Source: Qipengyuania xiamenensis
Lineage (GTDB): Bacteria > Pseudomonadota > Alphaproteobacteria > Sphingomonadales > Sphingomonadaceae
DNA length: 64,000 bases
Assembly: GCF_019711495.1 (NCBI RefSeq)
Contig: NZ_JAIGNM010000001.1
Span: 124,001-188,000, forward strand
Reading direction: 5' to 3'
Of this stretch, positions 26,427-35,377 are shown one piece after another. Position numbers and translations under genes: made by a program. Position 1 is the stretch's first letter; each line of letters starts with the position of its first letter. Under the pieces are notes generated by a model. That model was not told the origin of the DNA. It saw only the letters and a program-made list of their open reading frames with translations, and did not search any database.

Positions 26427-27914
26427 TCAGGCTACCTTGTCGACCGGCAGCGCAAGTTGCTTCTGCTTGTCCTCGCGCCGCGAAAGATCGGTCAGGGAAG
26501 TGGGGTAGTCGCCCGTGAAACAGGCGTCGCAGAATTGCGGGCATGATGCCTTGCGAGGCTTTTCACCGACTGCGCGGTAGAGGCCGTCGATCGAGACGAA
26601 GGCAAGGCTGTCGGCCTTGATGAATTCGCGCATCGGCTCGACGTCCATCCGCGCTGCAAGCAGCTTGCTGCGTTCGGGCGTGTCGACACCGTAGAAGCAG
26701 CTGTGTGCGGTCGGCGGGCTGGCGACGCGGAAGTGCACTTCCTTGGCACCGGCATCGCGCATCATTTCCACGATCTGGAGCGAGGTGGTGCCGCGCACGA
26801 TCGAGTCGTCGATCAGGACGATACGCTTGCCTTCGACAAGACTGCGGTTGGCGTTGTGCTTGCGCTTCACTCCGGCGTGGCGGGCACCGTCGGAAGGCTG
26901 GATGAAAGTGCGCCCGACATAGTGCGAGCGGATGATGCCGAGTTCGAAGGGGATACCCGCTTCCTGCGCGTAGCCGATGGCGGCAGGTACGCCGCTGTCG
27001 GGGACCGGCACCACGAGGTCGGCCTCGATAGGATTTTCGCGCGCGAGTTCGACACCGATCGCCTTGCGCGCTTCGTAAACGCTGCGGCCTGCGAAAAAGC
27101 TGTCCGGACGGCTGAAATAGACGTGCTCGAAGATGCAGGGGCGGGGCGAGTGGTTGCCGAAGGGATGGAGCGAATCGACATTGCCGTCGAAATCGACGCG
27201 GATCAGTTCGCCCGGTTCGACTTCGCGGACCATTTCCGCACCGACTACGTCGAAAGCTACGCTTTCGCTGGCGAAGAGAGTCGCATCGCCGAACTTGCCC
27301 ATAACCAGCGGGCGGATGCCGAGCGGGTCGCGGCAAGCGATCATGCCCTCGGGCGTCATCACGATCAGCGCATAAGCACCTTCGAGGAGGCGCAGGGCAT
27401 CGATGAGGCGGTCCATGATGGTCGGGTACCGGCTCGTCGCAACGAGGTGGATGATGACCTCCGTATCCGAGGTCGACTGGAAAATCGCACCGCGCTGGAC
27501 AAGCTCCTGGCGCAGCGTGCCCGCGTTCGAGATGTTGCCGTTGTGCGCGACCGCGAAACCGCCGCTCGCAAGGTCGGCATAGAGCGGCTGCACGTTGCGC
27601 AAGCCGGCACCGCCGGTGGTCGAATAGCGGACGTGGCCCGCAGCCATGTGCCCGGGCAGCTCGGCGATCGCCTCCGAAGACGAGAAGTTTTCCGCTACAT
27701 GGCCGAGACCACGGCGGGCGCGGAATTCGGCGCCGTCCCAGGCGATAATCCCGGCGGCTTCCTGTCCGCGATGCTGGAGGGCGTGTAGACCCAATGCCGT
27801 GGCGGCCGCCGCATCGGTTGCGTTGATCGCACCGAAGACGCCGCACTCTTCGCGCAGCTTGTCGCCATCTTCATCGAGGAAGGGGTGGGTGCAATTCCCG
27901 AGGTCGCTATTCAC
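26427..27914 (-). CDS. purF: Amidophosphoribosyltransferase
   Basis: This enzyme makes phosphoribosylamine from PRPP and glutamine, the first committed step of purine synthesis. From GTG 27914 it has 495 residues. A 23-residue propeptide ends at EE before Cys24 (CGVFGA), the nucleophile exposed by self-cleavage. The glutaminase domain (LHALQHRGQEAAG, to about residue 255) is followed by the phosphoribosyltransferase domain, with the PRPP motif IVLIDDSIVRGTTS near 385. Several cysteines in CDACF and SCFYG fit the iron-sulfur-cluster type. Longer forms in this frame overlap the divergent lolC gene and are rejected. A 170-base divergent spacer separates it from lolC. Confidence 0.93.
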   Translation of the reverse strand: MNSDLGNCTHPFLDEDGDKLREECGVFGAINATDAAAATALGLHALQHRGQEAAGIIAWDGAEFRARRGLGHVAENFSSSEAIAELPGHMAAGHVRYSTTGGAGLRNVQPLYADLASGGFAVAHNGNISNAGTLRQELVQRGAIFQSTSDTEVIIHLVATSRYPTIMDRLIDALRLLEGAYALIVMTPEGMIACRDPLGIRPLVMGKFGDATLFASESVAFDVVGAEMVREVEPGELIRVDFDGNVDSLHPFGNHSPRPCIFEHVYFSRPDSFFAGRSVYEARKAIGVELARENPIEADLVVPVPDSGVPAAIGYAQEAGIPFELGIIRSHYVGRTFIQPSDGARHAGVKRKHNANRSLVEGKRIVLIDDSIVRGTTSLQIVEMMRDAGAKEVHFRVASPPTAHSCFYGVDTPERSKLLAARMDVEPMREFIKADSLAFVSIDGLYRAVGEKPRKASCPQFCDACFTGDYPTSLTDLSRREDKQKQLALPVDKVA

Positions 27915-28084
27915 AGTGGTGGTGTCCGCGCTGCCAACCGAATGGCGCCCCAATGGCGATATTACGGTCCGATTACAAGGCTTGTGCGGTGCGCCGTGGG
28001 GGAGATTTCTCAGCCATTCATTGCGCCGCCAGAATTCCGTGCCTAAACGCTTGGCCCAACGGACACTCTCACCCAAGGGTCGCC

Positions 28085-29326
28085 TTGCTGCTTTCACCTT
28101 TCGAACGGACCATCGCGAAACGCTACCTGCTTCCGGGCAGGAGCGAGGCATTTATCGCGCTGGTTGCCGGCATTTCCATCACCGTCGTCATGCTCTCGGT
28201 CGCCATGCTGGTCATCGTGATGAGCGTGATGAACGGCTTCCGCGCCGAATTGCTCGACAAGATCGTGGGCCTGAACGGCCACGCGATCGTGCAGGCTTAC
28301 GGTGGCCGTATGGATGACTGGGAAAACGTCCTTCAGGAGGTCAAGCAGACACCCGGTGTCACCGAGGCTTCTCCACTGATCGAACAGCCGCTGCTCACCA
28401 CTTTCAACGGCCGCGTTGAGGCGATCCTGCTGCGCGGCAACACCCAGCAGGATATTCGCGAGCTGGGCGAGAAGGTGAAGAGCGGCAATATGGACGCCCT
28501 GCAACCGGGCGCGAGCAAGGTCGCTATCGGCATTCGCCTCGCCGAGAATATCGGTGCAAGGGTCGGTGACACGATCACGATCATCAATCCTCAAGGTCGG
28601 ACGACACCTTTCGGCACCGTGCCGCGACAGGTCGGTTACGAAGTGGCCGCAATCTTCGAGGTCGGCGTCTACGATTACGACGGCGCTTTCGTTGTCATGC
28701 CCATGCAGGACGCGCAGACCCTGCTGCTGACTGGCGACACCATCGGCATGATCGAAGTCCAGGTGACCGATCCCGACAAGGTCGGCGAGATCCTTGCCCC
28801 CGTCCAGCAAAAGCTGGCTGGAAGGGCGGTGGTCCGCGACTGGAAGACCATCAATTCGACCTTGTTCGAAGCTCTCGAGGTCGAGCGCGCGGCAATGGCT
28901 TTTGCTTTGAGTTTCATGGTTCTGGTTGCTGCGTTTAATATTCTTTCGAGCCTTGTAATGCTGGTGCGCGCAAAGACGCGGGATATCGCGATCATGCGGA
29001 CGATGGGCGCGACGAGGCGCAGCCTCACAAAGATCTTTGTGACGACCGGCTTCACCGTTGGAGCGCTAGGAACGATCGCGGGGCTGATACTCGGTGCGCT
29101 GGTGCTCGCTTTCCGCGAGCAGATCGTGAAGTTCATCGGTTGGCTAACCGGTGCCGAGCTGTGGGACCCGCAGGTGCGTTTCCTGAGCACCATTCCCGCC
29201 AAGGCCGATCCCGTCGAAATCGCCATGATCGTTGGCCTCGCGCTCGTGATGAGCTTCCTTGCCACGCTCTATCCTGCGCTCAAGGCGGCGAGCACCGATC
29301 CGGTACAGGTGCTGCGCTATGAGTAA
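28085..29326 (+). CDS. lolC: Lipoprotein-releasing ABC transporter permease
   Basis: This is the inner-membrane permease of the Lol system, which extracts outer-membrane lipoproteins from the inner membrane. The 413 residues start at TTG 28085 ([14 protein letters not shown]), with AAGGG 7 bases upstream; ATG codons further upstream give non-family sequence. The first helix is near residues 25-45 ([20 protein letters not shown]), a periplasmic domain of about 220 residues follows, and three helices lie near 275-300, 320-345 and 375-400. Alphaproteobacteria typically encode one LolC/E-type permease that acts as a homodimer with LolD. The stop overlaps the lolD start by 8 bases. Confidence 0.93.
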   Translation: MLLSPFERTIAKRYLLPGRSEAFIALVAGISITVVMLSVAMLVIVMSVMNGFRAELLDKIVGLNGHAIVQAYGGRMDDWENVLQEVKQTPGVTEASPLIEQPLLTTFNGRVEAILLRGNTQQDIRELGEKVKSGNMDALQPGASKVAIGIRLAENIGARVGDTITIINPQGRTTPFGTVPRQVGYEVAAIFEVGVYDYDGAFVVMPMQDAQTLLLTGDTIGMIEVQVTDPDKVGEILAPVQQKLAGRAVVRDWKTINSTLFEALEVERAAMAFALSFMVLVAAFNILSSLVMLVRAKTRDIAIMRTMGATRRSLTKIFVTTGFTVGALGTIAGLILGALVLAFREQIVKFIGWLTGAELWDPQVRFLSTIPAKADPVEIAMIVGLALVMSFLATLYPALKAASTDPVQVLRYE

Positions 29327-30005
29327 TGCACATCTCAACCCCGTCGTCGAACTGCGCGGTCTGACCCGCAGCTTCGAACAGGGCGGCGTGCGGATCGACG
29401 TCCTGCGCGGCGTCGATCTCGACATCATGCCGGGAGAAATCGTCGCTCTGCTCGGCCCCTCCGGTTCGGGCAAGTCCACGCTTTTGCAGGCGGTGGGTTT
29501 GCTTGAAGGCGGCTTTGGCGGCGAAATCGTTATTGCGGGGCATTCGGCGGAAAAGAGCGACGCGAATGCGCGCACAACGCTGCGACGAGATCACCTTGGC
29601 TTCGTATACCAGTTCCACCATCTGCTGCCCGACTTCGACGCGCGCGAAAATGTCGTTCTTCCGCAGTTGGTTGCGGGTAAACCGCGCAAGGAAGCGGAAG
29701 AGCGGGCAGAAGAATTGCTTACCGCCCTGGGGCTGGGGCACAGGCTCGATCATCGCCCAAGCCAGCTATCCGGCGGCGAGCAGCAGCGCGTTGCCGTGGC
29801 CCGCGGCCTTGCCAACCGTCCCGATCTTGTCCTCGCCGACGAGCCCACCGGCAATCTCGACGAAGCGACCTCGGATCGCGTTCTGGAACAGTTCCTCGCG
29901 CTTGTCCGGGGCGAAGGCAGTGCCGCACTGATCGCAACCCATAACGAGCGACTGGCAGCGCGTATGGACCGCGTCGTGCGATTGCACGATGGTGTGCTCG
30001 AATAG
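29319..30005 (+). CDS. lolD: Lipoprotein-releasing ABC transporter ATP-binding protein
   Basis: This is the ATPase that drives the LolC-type permease. The 228-residue protein has Walker [10 protein letters not shown] near residues 46-54, the Q-loop segment [12 protein letters not shown] typical of LolD near 94-105, the ABC signature [15 protein letters not shown] near 148-162 and Walker [13 protein letters not shown] near 170-181. ATG 29319 lies inside the end of lolC (ATGAGTAA), so the two are translationally coupled. With lolC it forms a complete two-gene transporter unit. Confidence 0.95.
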   Translation: MSNAHLNPVVELRGLTRSFEQGGVRIDVLRGVDLDIMPGEIVALLGPSGSGKSTLLQAVGLLEGGFGGEIVIAGHSAEKSDANARTTLRRDHLGFVYQFHHLLPDFDARENVVLPQLVAGKPRKEAEERAEELLTALGLGHRLDHRPSQLSGGEQQRVAVARGLANRPDLVLADEPTGNLDEATSDRVLEQFLALVRGEGSAALIATHNERLAARMDRVVRLHDGVLE

Positions 30006-30055
30006 CGGACCCGGACGGGGTTTCGACCGTTGGTCAGGCAAAAGGAGGATTTTGC

Positions 30056-30334
30056 ATGACCGACCATCCGAGCACATACAAGGGCGAGGGCTGCAACCGC
30101 CCGGGAATTCAGTGGGACGATCGGGCCTCGCTCCATCACGTTGGTGACGGCGACGGGGTGCTAGACGGCGCCAAGGGGCTGCGCAGCGGCACCTTCGCCG
30201 AACTCATCAGCCACATGATGCTGATGCCCGAGGCAGAGCGGAAGGATTATTACATCGAAAAAGCCGGCGACCGTGAATACCGGGTCGGCGAAATTGAAGA
30301 ACTTTCGAAAAGGGACGATTTCCCGCGCTCGTAG
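30056..30334 (+). CDS. Small hypothetical protein
   Basis: This 92-residue soluble protein is not recognised. It has no signal peptide or membrane segment. The N-terminal half is Gly/Asp-rich (GEGCNRPGIQWDDR) and the C-terminal half is helical and charged (EAERKDYYIEKAGDREYRVGEIEEL). An excellent AAAGGAGGA ribosome binding site precedes ATG 30056, so it is very likely translated. It follows lolD by 50 bases and may share its transcript. Confidence 0.65.
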   Translation: MTDHPSTYKGEGCNRPGIQWDDRASLHHVGDGDGVLDGAKGLRSGTFAELISHMMLMPEAERKDYYIEKAGDREYRVGEIEELSKRDDFPRS

Positions 30335-30368
30335 CCTGCTGTCTGCTGCCCGCAGAATGACATTGGCG

Positions 30369-30410
30369 ATCCTCCCGTGGCCGGTTTAGGCAGGCTGCGG
30401 GAGGATTTTT
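30369..30410 (+). promoter_or_regulatory. Hairpin that buries a ribosome binding site, followed by T-run
   Basis: ATCCTCCCG (30369-30377) pairs perfectly with CGGGAGGAT (30398-30406), with a 20-base loop, and a T5 run ends at 30410. The 3' arm contains GGGAGGA, the ideal ribosome binding site for ATG 30412, six bases downstream. The structure could terminate the lolCD transcript, or block translation of the next gene when folded, or both. Confidence 0.6.
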
Positions 30411-30411
30411 C

Positions 30412-30945
30412 ATGTCGTTAGCATCGATCGCACTTCTCATAGCGCAAACTGCCGCTGCCGACGCACCGGCCACGCCGCCAGCGCCGCCGCCCTCATGCGA
30501 GGGGGCGCACTACGAGGCCTTCGATTTCTGGGTCGGAGAGTGGGACGTCTATCCCAATGCTCAAGACACCCCCGACAAGGTGGCCGACAGCCGGATCGAG
30601 AAAGTCAGCGCCGGCTGCGCGATCCGCGAGACGTGGATGCCTCTCACAGGGCGCAGCGGGACGAGCCTGTCTGCCTATGATCCCGAAACCGAGGGATGGC
30701 ACCAGTTATGGGTCGGCGGACAACCGGGCCGAGTCTTCTTCGACGGCGGCGCAGTCGAGGGCAAGATGATCCTCACCGGCTATTGGGGCAAGGCGCAGGA
30801 TGGAACGCCTTTGCTCGTGCGAATGACATATAGCTTGCGCGAAGACGGCAGCGTGCGCCAACACGGACAGGCCAGCAAAAATCAGGGCCTGACCTGGGCC
30901 GACTATTTCGACCTCATCTACCGCCGCAAGGACGCCGCCGAATGA
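30412..30945 (+). CDS. Secreted DUF1579-like protein
   Basis: This 177-residue protein has a short hydrophobic N-terminus (SLASIALLIAQTAAADA) that fits a signal peptide, followed by a Pro/Ala linker. The remainder carries the FDFWVGEWDVYP block near residue 41 and SLSAYDPETEGWHQLWVGG near 88-106, typical of DUF1579-like beta-barrel proteins of unknown function. Its ATG is placed 6 bases after GGGAGGA, which sits in a hairpin. The stop overlaps the start of the glutathione peroxidase gene (ATGA at 30942-30945), suggesting coordinated synthesis. Confidence 0.75.
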   Translation: MSLASIALLIAQTAAADAPATPPAPPPSCEGAHYEAFDFWVGEWDVYPNAQDTPDKVADSRIEKVSAGCAIRETWMPLTGRSGTSLSAYDPETEGWHQLWVGGQPGRVFFDGGAVEGKMILTGYWGKAQDGTPLLVRMTYSLREDGSVRQHGQASKNQGLTWADYFDLIYRRKDAAE

Positions 30946-31421
30946 CAACCATCGCTGATTTCACCGTTGCCACGAACAAGGGCGACGAACTCGACCTGAA
31001 AGAGAAACTCGGCAAGGTCCTGCTGGTCGTGAACACTGCCAGCAAATGCGGTTTCACGCCGCAGTATGATGGTCTCGAAAAGCTGTTTCAGGACTACAAG
31101 GACCAGGGCTTCGAGGTCATGGCATTCCCCTGCAACCAGTTCGGCGGGCAGGAACCTGGCGATGCGGGCGAGATCGAGCAGTTCTGCAAGGTCAATTTCG
31201 GCCTGACCTTTCCGCTGATGCAGAAGGTCGAAGTCAATGGCGATGGCGCGAGCCCGCTGTTCGACTGGATGAAATCCGAAGCTCCCGGATTGATGGGATC
31301 GAAATCGATCAAGTGGAACTTCACGAAATTCCTGATCGACCGCGAAGGCAATGTCGTGAAGCGTTACGGTCCGGCCGATGCGCCGGCGGCGATCGCCAAG
31401 GATATCGAGAAGCTGCTGTAA
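30942..31421 (+). CDS. btuE: Glutathione peroxidase
   Basis: This thiol peroxidase of the GPx fold, 159 residues, reduces hydroperoxides with glutathione or thioredoxin. The peroxidatic Cys is in NTASKCGFTPQYDGLE near residue 36, Gln in CNQFGGQEPG near 71 and Trp in KWNFTKFLID near 126, giving the Cys-Gln-Trp triad; the enzyme uses cysteine, not selenocysteine. CNQFGGQEPG also supplies a second Cys near 64 that may resolve the disulfide. It has no signal peptide and is cytoplasmic. It is translationally coupled to the upstream DUF1579-like gene. Confidence 0.93.
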   Translation: MTTIADFTVATNKGDELDLKEKLGKVLLVVNTASKCGFTPQYDGLEKLFQDYKDQGFEVMAFPCNQFGGQEPGDAGEIEQFCKVNFGLTFPLMQKVEVNGDGASPLFDWMKSEAPGLMGSKSIKWNFTKFLIDREGNVVKRYGPADAPAAIAKDIEKLL

Positions 31422-31452
31422 CCTTCCGCGCTCAGCTAACGAAAGATCGGGC

Positions 31453-31782
31453 ATGCTTGCCGAATTCAATCACTGGTTTCTCTCGCTCGGCGCCGAATAT
31501 GGCGTGAACCCTTACATTTTCGGGGGCATCTACATCGGTGCCATCCCGTTTTTCCTCGCGTCCATCGCATGGCTGGTGAAGCGGGCGAGGGCGGGGCAGT
31601 CGACCGTGCTGCCGACCATGCTGGCGGGTTTCTTCTTCGTGTCGGCCTACATCTATCTCGCGATCGCGGGTGAGAACATTCCCGTCTGGGTCTGGGTCTT
31701 CCTTGGTGCGCTCATCGTCTATGGCGCATGGTCGACCATCCGTGACACCCGCCGGAAGATTGCGGCGCCTGCCGAGGAGTGA
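31453..31782 (+). CDS. Three-helix membrane protein
   Basis: This 109-residue protein has three hydrophobic segments near residues 20-42 (IFGGIYIGAIPFFLASIAWLV), 52-72 and 76-95, with a basic C-terminal tail. I do not recognise the family. It starts at ATG 31453, 31 bases after the glutathione peroxidase stop, and probably belongs to the same transcript. Longer in-frame starts overlap the peroxidase gene and are Arg-rich shadows. Confidence 0.65.
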   Translation: MLAEFNHWFLSLGAEYGVNPYIFGGIYIGAIPFFLASIAWLVKRARAGQSTVLPTMLAGFFFVSAYIYLAIAGENIPVWVWVFLGALIVYGAWSTIRDTRRKIAAPAEE

Positions 31783-31785
31783 ATT

Positions 31786-31806
31786 TTCTCCACAAGCGGT
31801 GGAGAA
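31786..31806. other. Leader hairpin upstream of dnaE
   Basis: TTCTCCAC (31786-31793) pairs perfectly with GTGGAGAA (31799-31806) around AAGCG. No T-run follows on the dnaE strand, so it is a poor intrinsic terminator. It lies 53 bases before the dnaE start. Confidence 0.35.
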
Positions 31807-31858
31807 TAACCTCGTGTCGGCGCTTTGAGTTTGGCGCGCGAAATCCTACCTTGCGGGG

Positions 31859-34800
31859 ATGCCTTACAAGCCCTTCGTCCCACTGCGCGTGCTGTCTGCC
31901 TATTCGATGCTCGAAGGGGCGATCGATCCCAAGGCGATGGCCAAGCTGGCGAAGGAGCGAGGTTTCCCCGCCATCGCAATGGCCGACCGCAACGGGCTCT
32001 ATGGCGCGGTCATGTTCGCCAATGCCTGCAAGGCGGAGGGCATCCAGCCGATAACCGGCACGCTGCTGGGGGTGGCGCGCGACGAGGAAGGCCGCACGGT
32101 CGACTACCTCCCGCTCTACGCGCAGGACGAGGCGGGATATGACAATCTTTGCCATCTCGTTTCGAAAGCGCATCTCGATCGTCCGCTCGAGTTCGAACCG
32201 CATATCCGCATGGAAGACCTCGAAGGTCGCACCGACGGCCTGATCGCGCTCACGGGCGCGAGTGAGGGCGGGGTGACGCGACTGCTGGCAGAGGGCCAGA
32301 CGAGCCACGCCACGGCCATGCTCGACAAGCTTGAAGCGTTGTTTCCCGGGCGGCTCTATGTGGAACTCGCTCGGCGCGGCAATCCGGTGGAAGAGGCAGC
32401 GGAAGCCGCGCTGATCGACCTCGCCTACGAGCGCGACCTGCCGCTTGTTGCGACAAACCCCGCCAACTTCGCCGAACCGCATATGTACAAGGCGCATGAC
32501 GCCATGCTGTGCATTGCAAATTCGACCCATGTCGACGCCGACGAACGCCCGAAGTCCAATCCGGAAAGCTACGTCAAGACCGCCCACATGATGGAAGAGG
32601 CGTTCGACGATCTACCGGAGGCGACCGCCAACACGCTCGTGATCGCGCAGCGCTGCGCCTTTGCGCCGCCCTATCGCGACCCGATCCTGCCCAGCCTTGC
32701 CGGCGACCTCGAGGGAGAGGCGCGCATGCTCGAGGAGGATGCTCGCAAGGGTCTCGCCAAACGGCTCGAACCCTATGGCGAGATGTCGGACGAGCAGCTC
32801 AAGGTCTATGTCGACCGGCTCGATTACGAAGTCGGCATCATCAACCAGATGGGCTTTCCCGGTTACTTCCTGATCGTTGCCGACTTCATCAAATGGGCGA
32901 AGGATCACGACATTCCCGTGGGGCCGGGCCGTGGCTCGGGTGCGGGCAGCCTCGTCGCATGGGCGCTGACGATTACCGATCTCGATCCGATCCAGCTGGG
33001 CCTGCTTTTCGAACGCTTCCTCAACCCGGAACGCGTCTCGATGCCCGACTTCGACATCGACTTCTGCGAAACCCGCCGCGGCGAGGTGATCCGCTACGTC
33101 CAGCAGAAATACGGTCACGACCACGTCGCGCAGATCATCACATTCGGTAAGCTGAAGGCGCGCGCGGTGCTGCGCGACACGGGCCGCATCCTCCAGATGA
33201 GCTACGGCCATGTCGACCGGATCTGCAAGATGGTGCCGAACCATCCGACCGATCCCTGGACGCTCCCGCGTGCGCTCAATGGGGCCGCCGATTTCAAGGC
33301 AGAATACGACAACGACAACGAGGTCAAACGTCTGATCGACCTCGCGATGCAGTTGGAGGGTTTCCCGCGTAACAGCTCGACACACGCCGCCGGCGTTGTG
33401 ATCGGCGACCGTCCTCTGGCGCAGTTGGTCCCGCTCTATCGCGACCCGCGTTCGGACATGCCCGTGACGCAGTACGACATGAAGAATGTCGAGAGCAGCG
33501 GCCTCGTCAAATTCGACTTCCTCGGATTGAAGACACTGTCGGTGCTCAAGAAGGCGACCGACCTCCTGAAGAAGCGCGACATCACGATCGATTTGTCGCA
33601 GCTCGAGCTGGACGATCCGGCGGTCTACGAGCTGATGAAGGCGGGTAACACCGTCGGCGTGTTCCAGCTGGAATCGGAAGGCATGCGCCGCACGCTGACC
33701 GCGGTGAAACCGACCAATTTCGGCGACATCATCGCGCTCGTTTCGCTCTATCGTCCGGGTCCGATGGACAACATCCCGCTGTTCGGCAAGCGCAAGGCGG
33801 GCGAGGTGCCGATCGAGTATCCGCACGAGAAGCTCGAAGGCATCCTTGCCGAGACGTACGGCATCTTCGTCTACCAGGAACAGGTCATGCAGGCCGCGCA
33901 GATCCTCGCCGGCTACTCGCTCGGCGATGCAGACTTGCTGCGCCGCGCGATGGGCAAGAAGGTCCAGGCGGAAATGGACATCCAGCGCGAACGTTTCGTG
34001 ATCGGGTGCAAGGAAGTCAGCGGCATCGAGAAAGCCAAGGCGAACGAGCTGTTCGACTTGATCGACAAGTTCGCAGGCTACGGTTTCAACAAATCGCACG
34101 CCGCCGCCTACGCCTTGCTCGCGTACCAGACTGCGTGGCTGAAGGCCCATTATCCAGAAGAGTTCTTCGCTGCCTCGATGTGCTTCGACATGCACCAATC
34201 GGAAAAGCTGACGATCTTCGTCGACGACGCGCGGCGGCAGGGCATTGCGGTCGAACCGCCTTGCATCAACAAGTCCGAGGCCGAGTTCACTGTCGAGCAG
34301 ACCGACGATGGCTATGCGGTTCGCTATGCGCTCGCAGGCATTCGCAATGTCGGCGAGAAGGCAATGGAAGCCATCGTTGCCGAGCGCGAGGTTTCGGGAC
34401 AGTTCGACAGCCTTCAGGACCTGTTCGAGCGCATCCCCAAGGGCTCGATGAACTCTCGCCAGCTCGAGGCACTTGCGTGTGCAGGCGGGCTCGACGCGCT
34501 CGAGCCCAACCGCGCCAAGGTCTTCGAGAATGCCGAGATGCTGCTGGCCGTGGCCGATGCGGCGGACCGCGAGCGTACCAGCGGGCAGGCGAGCATGTTC
34601 GGCGGAGACGACGCGCCTGGCGAAACGCTGCGACTGCGCGAGGTCGAGGATTGGCCGCGCGCCGAGCGCATGGCGCGGGAGCGCGAGAACTTCGGTTTCT
34701 ATTTCTCCGCCCATCCGGTCGCCGCGTGGAAAGACATCGCTTCGGCCAATGGCGCGCGGACCTACGCCTCGCTGATGGCGGGCGGTGCACCTGCGGGTGG

Positions 34801-35332
34801 CCGGTCCAACGCGGTGATGGCCGCCATGGTCGAGAAGGTGAACAAGGGCACGACGCGCCGCGGCAAGCCTTTCATCCGTGCGGACTTTTCCGATGCGACC
34901 GGCCAGTTCAGCGCCGCCTGCTTCGAGGAAGGCATGGTCGAGCGCTTCATGAAATGGGCCGAGGAGCAGACCTGTGTCCTCCTGCAGGTCGAACTCGATT
35001 CGCCGAGCCCCGACGAACCACCCCGCATCACCGTGCGCGGCGGTACTCCGCTCGCGGACGTGAAGGGCTCGACGCCCATGATCCTCACGGTCGACATCCT
35101 CGATGTCGCAGCAGTCGAGGCATTGAGCCGTGAATTGTCCGAAGCCGGAAACGGCAAGGACGAGGTCATGGTGACGCTACGGATCGGCGGCGACCACGAG
35201 CCTGTGATGCGCTTGGGCCGCGGGTTTGCGCTCGATGGCGAGCTCGCAGAACGCTTGGCAAGCGTGCCCGGCCTTGCCAAGGTGCAGCTCGACAAGCGGC
35301 GCGGCGGCTCGCACCTACGCCTCGTCGCCTGA
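31859..35332 (+). CDS. dnaE: DNA polymerase III alpha subunit
   Basis: This is the replicative polymerase catalytic subunit, 1157 residues, normal for DnaE. It begins with the PHP domain (VLSAYSMLEGAIDPKAM, residues 9-25, to about 280). The catalytic core follows, with GPGRGSGAGSLVAW near 357-370 and the aspartates in SMPDFDIDFCE near 398-408. Further blocks are QYDMKNVESSGLVKFDFLGL and SLYRPGPMDNIP. The little-finger/helix-hairpin region (GYGFNKSHAAAYALLAYQ, about 740-757) leads to an OB-fold near 975-1060. ATG 31859 begins immediately after GCGGGG. Nothing nearby suggests an operon with other replication genes. Confidence 0.97.
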   Translation: MPYKPFVPLRVLSAYSMLEGAIDPKAMAKLAKERGFPAIAMADRNGLYGAVMFANACKAEGIQPITGTLLGVARDEEGRTVDYLPLYAQDEAGYDNLCHLVSKAHLDRPLEFEPHIRMEDLEGRTDGLIALTGASEGGVTRLLAEGQTSHATAMLDKLEALFPGRLYVELARRGNPVEEAAEAALIDLAYERDLPLVATNPANFAEPHMYKAHDAMLCIANSTHVDADERPKSNPESYVKTAHMMEEAFDDLPEATANTLVIAQRCAFAPPYRDPILPSLAGDLEGEARMLEEDARKGLAKRLEPYGEMSDEQLKVYVDRLDYEVGIINQMGFPGYFLIVADFIKWAKDHDIPVGPGRGSGAGSLVAWALTITDLDPIQLGLLFERFLNPERVSMPDFDIDFCETRRGEVIRYVQQKYGHDHVAQIITFGKLKARAVLRDTGRILQMSYGHVDRICKMVPNHPTDPWTLPRALNGAADFKAEYDNDNEVKRLIDLAMQLEGFPRNSSTHAAGVVIGDRPLAQLVPLYRDPRSDMPVTQYDMKNVESSGLVKFDFLGLKTLSVLKKATDLLKKRDITIDLSQLELDDPAVYELMKAGNTVGVFQLESEGMRRTLTAVKPTNFGDIIALVSLYRPGPMDNIPLFGKRKAGEVPIEYPHEKLEGILAETYGIFVYQEQVMQAAQILAGYSLGDADLLRRAMGKKVQAEMDIQRERFVIGCKEVSGIEKAKANELFDLIDKFAGYGFNKSHAAAYALLAYQTAWLKAHYPEEFFAASMCFDMHQSEKLTIFVDDARRQGIAVEPPCINKSEAEFTVEQTDDGYAVRYALAGIRNVGEKAMEAIVAEREVSGQFDSLQDLFERIPKGSMNSRQLEALACAGGLDALEPNRAKVFENAEMLLAVADAADRERTSGQASMFGGDDAPGETLRLREVEDWPRAERMARERENFGFYFSAHPVAAWKDIASANGARTYASLMAGGAPAGGRSNAVMAAMVEKVNKGTTRRGKPFIRADFSDATGQFSAACFEEGMVERFMKWAEEQTCVLLQVELDSPSPDEPPRITVRGGTPLADVKGSTPMILTVDILDVAAVEALSRELSEAGNGKDEVMVTLRIGGDHEPVMRLGRGFALDGELAERLASVPGLAKVQLDKRRGGSHLRLVA

Positions 35333-35377
35333 CCGACAAGCGCCGGGAGAGGCGCAAGAGGCAAGGAGAGAGGCTGA

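Noticed and set aside
27915-28151. Longer N-terminus for PurF
   Set aside because: The extension overlaps the divergent lolC gene and reads as Arg/Trp-rich unrelated sequence. The propeptide and Cys24 are in place when translation starts at GTG 27914.
32612-34714. 700-codon open frame antisense to dnaE
   Set aside because: It shadows a well-conserved gene, has no recognisable family, and lacks a plausible start signal.
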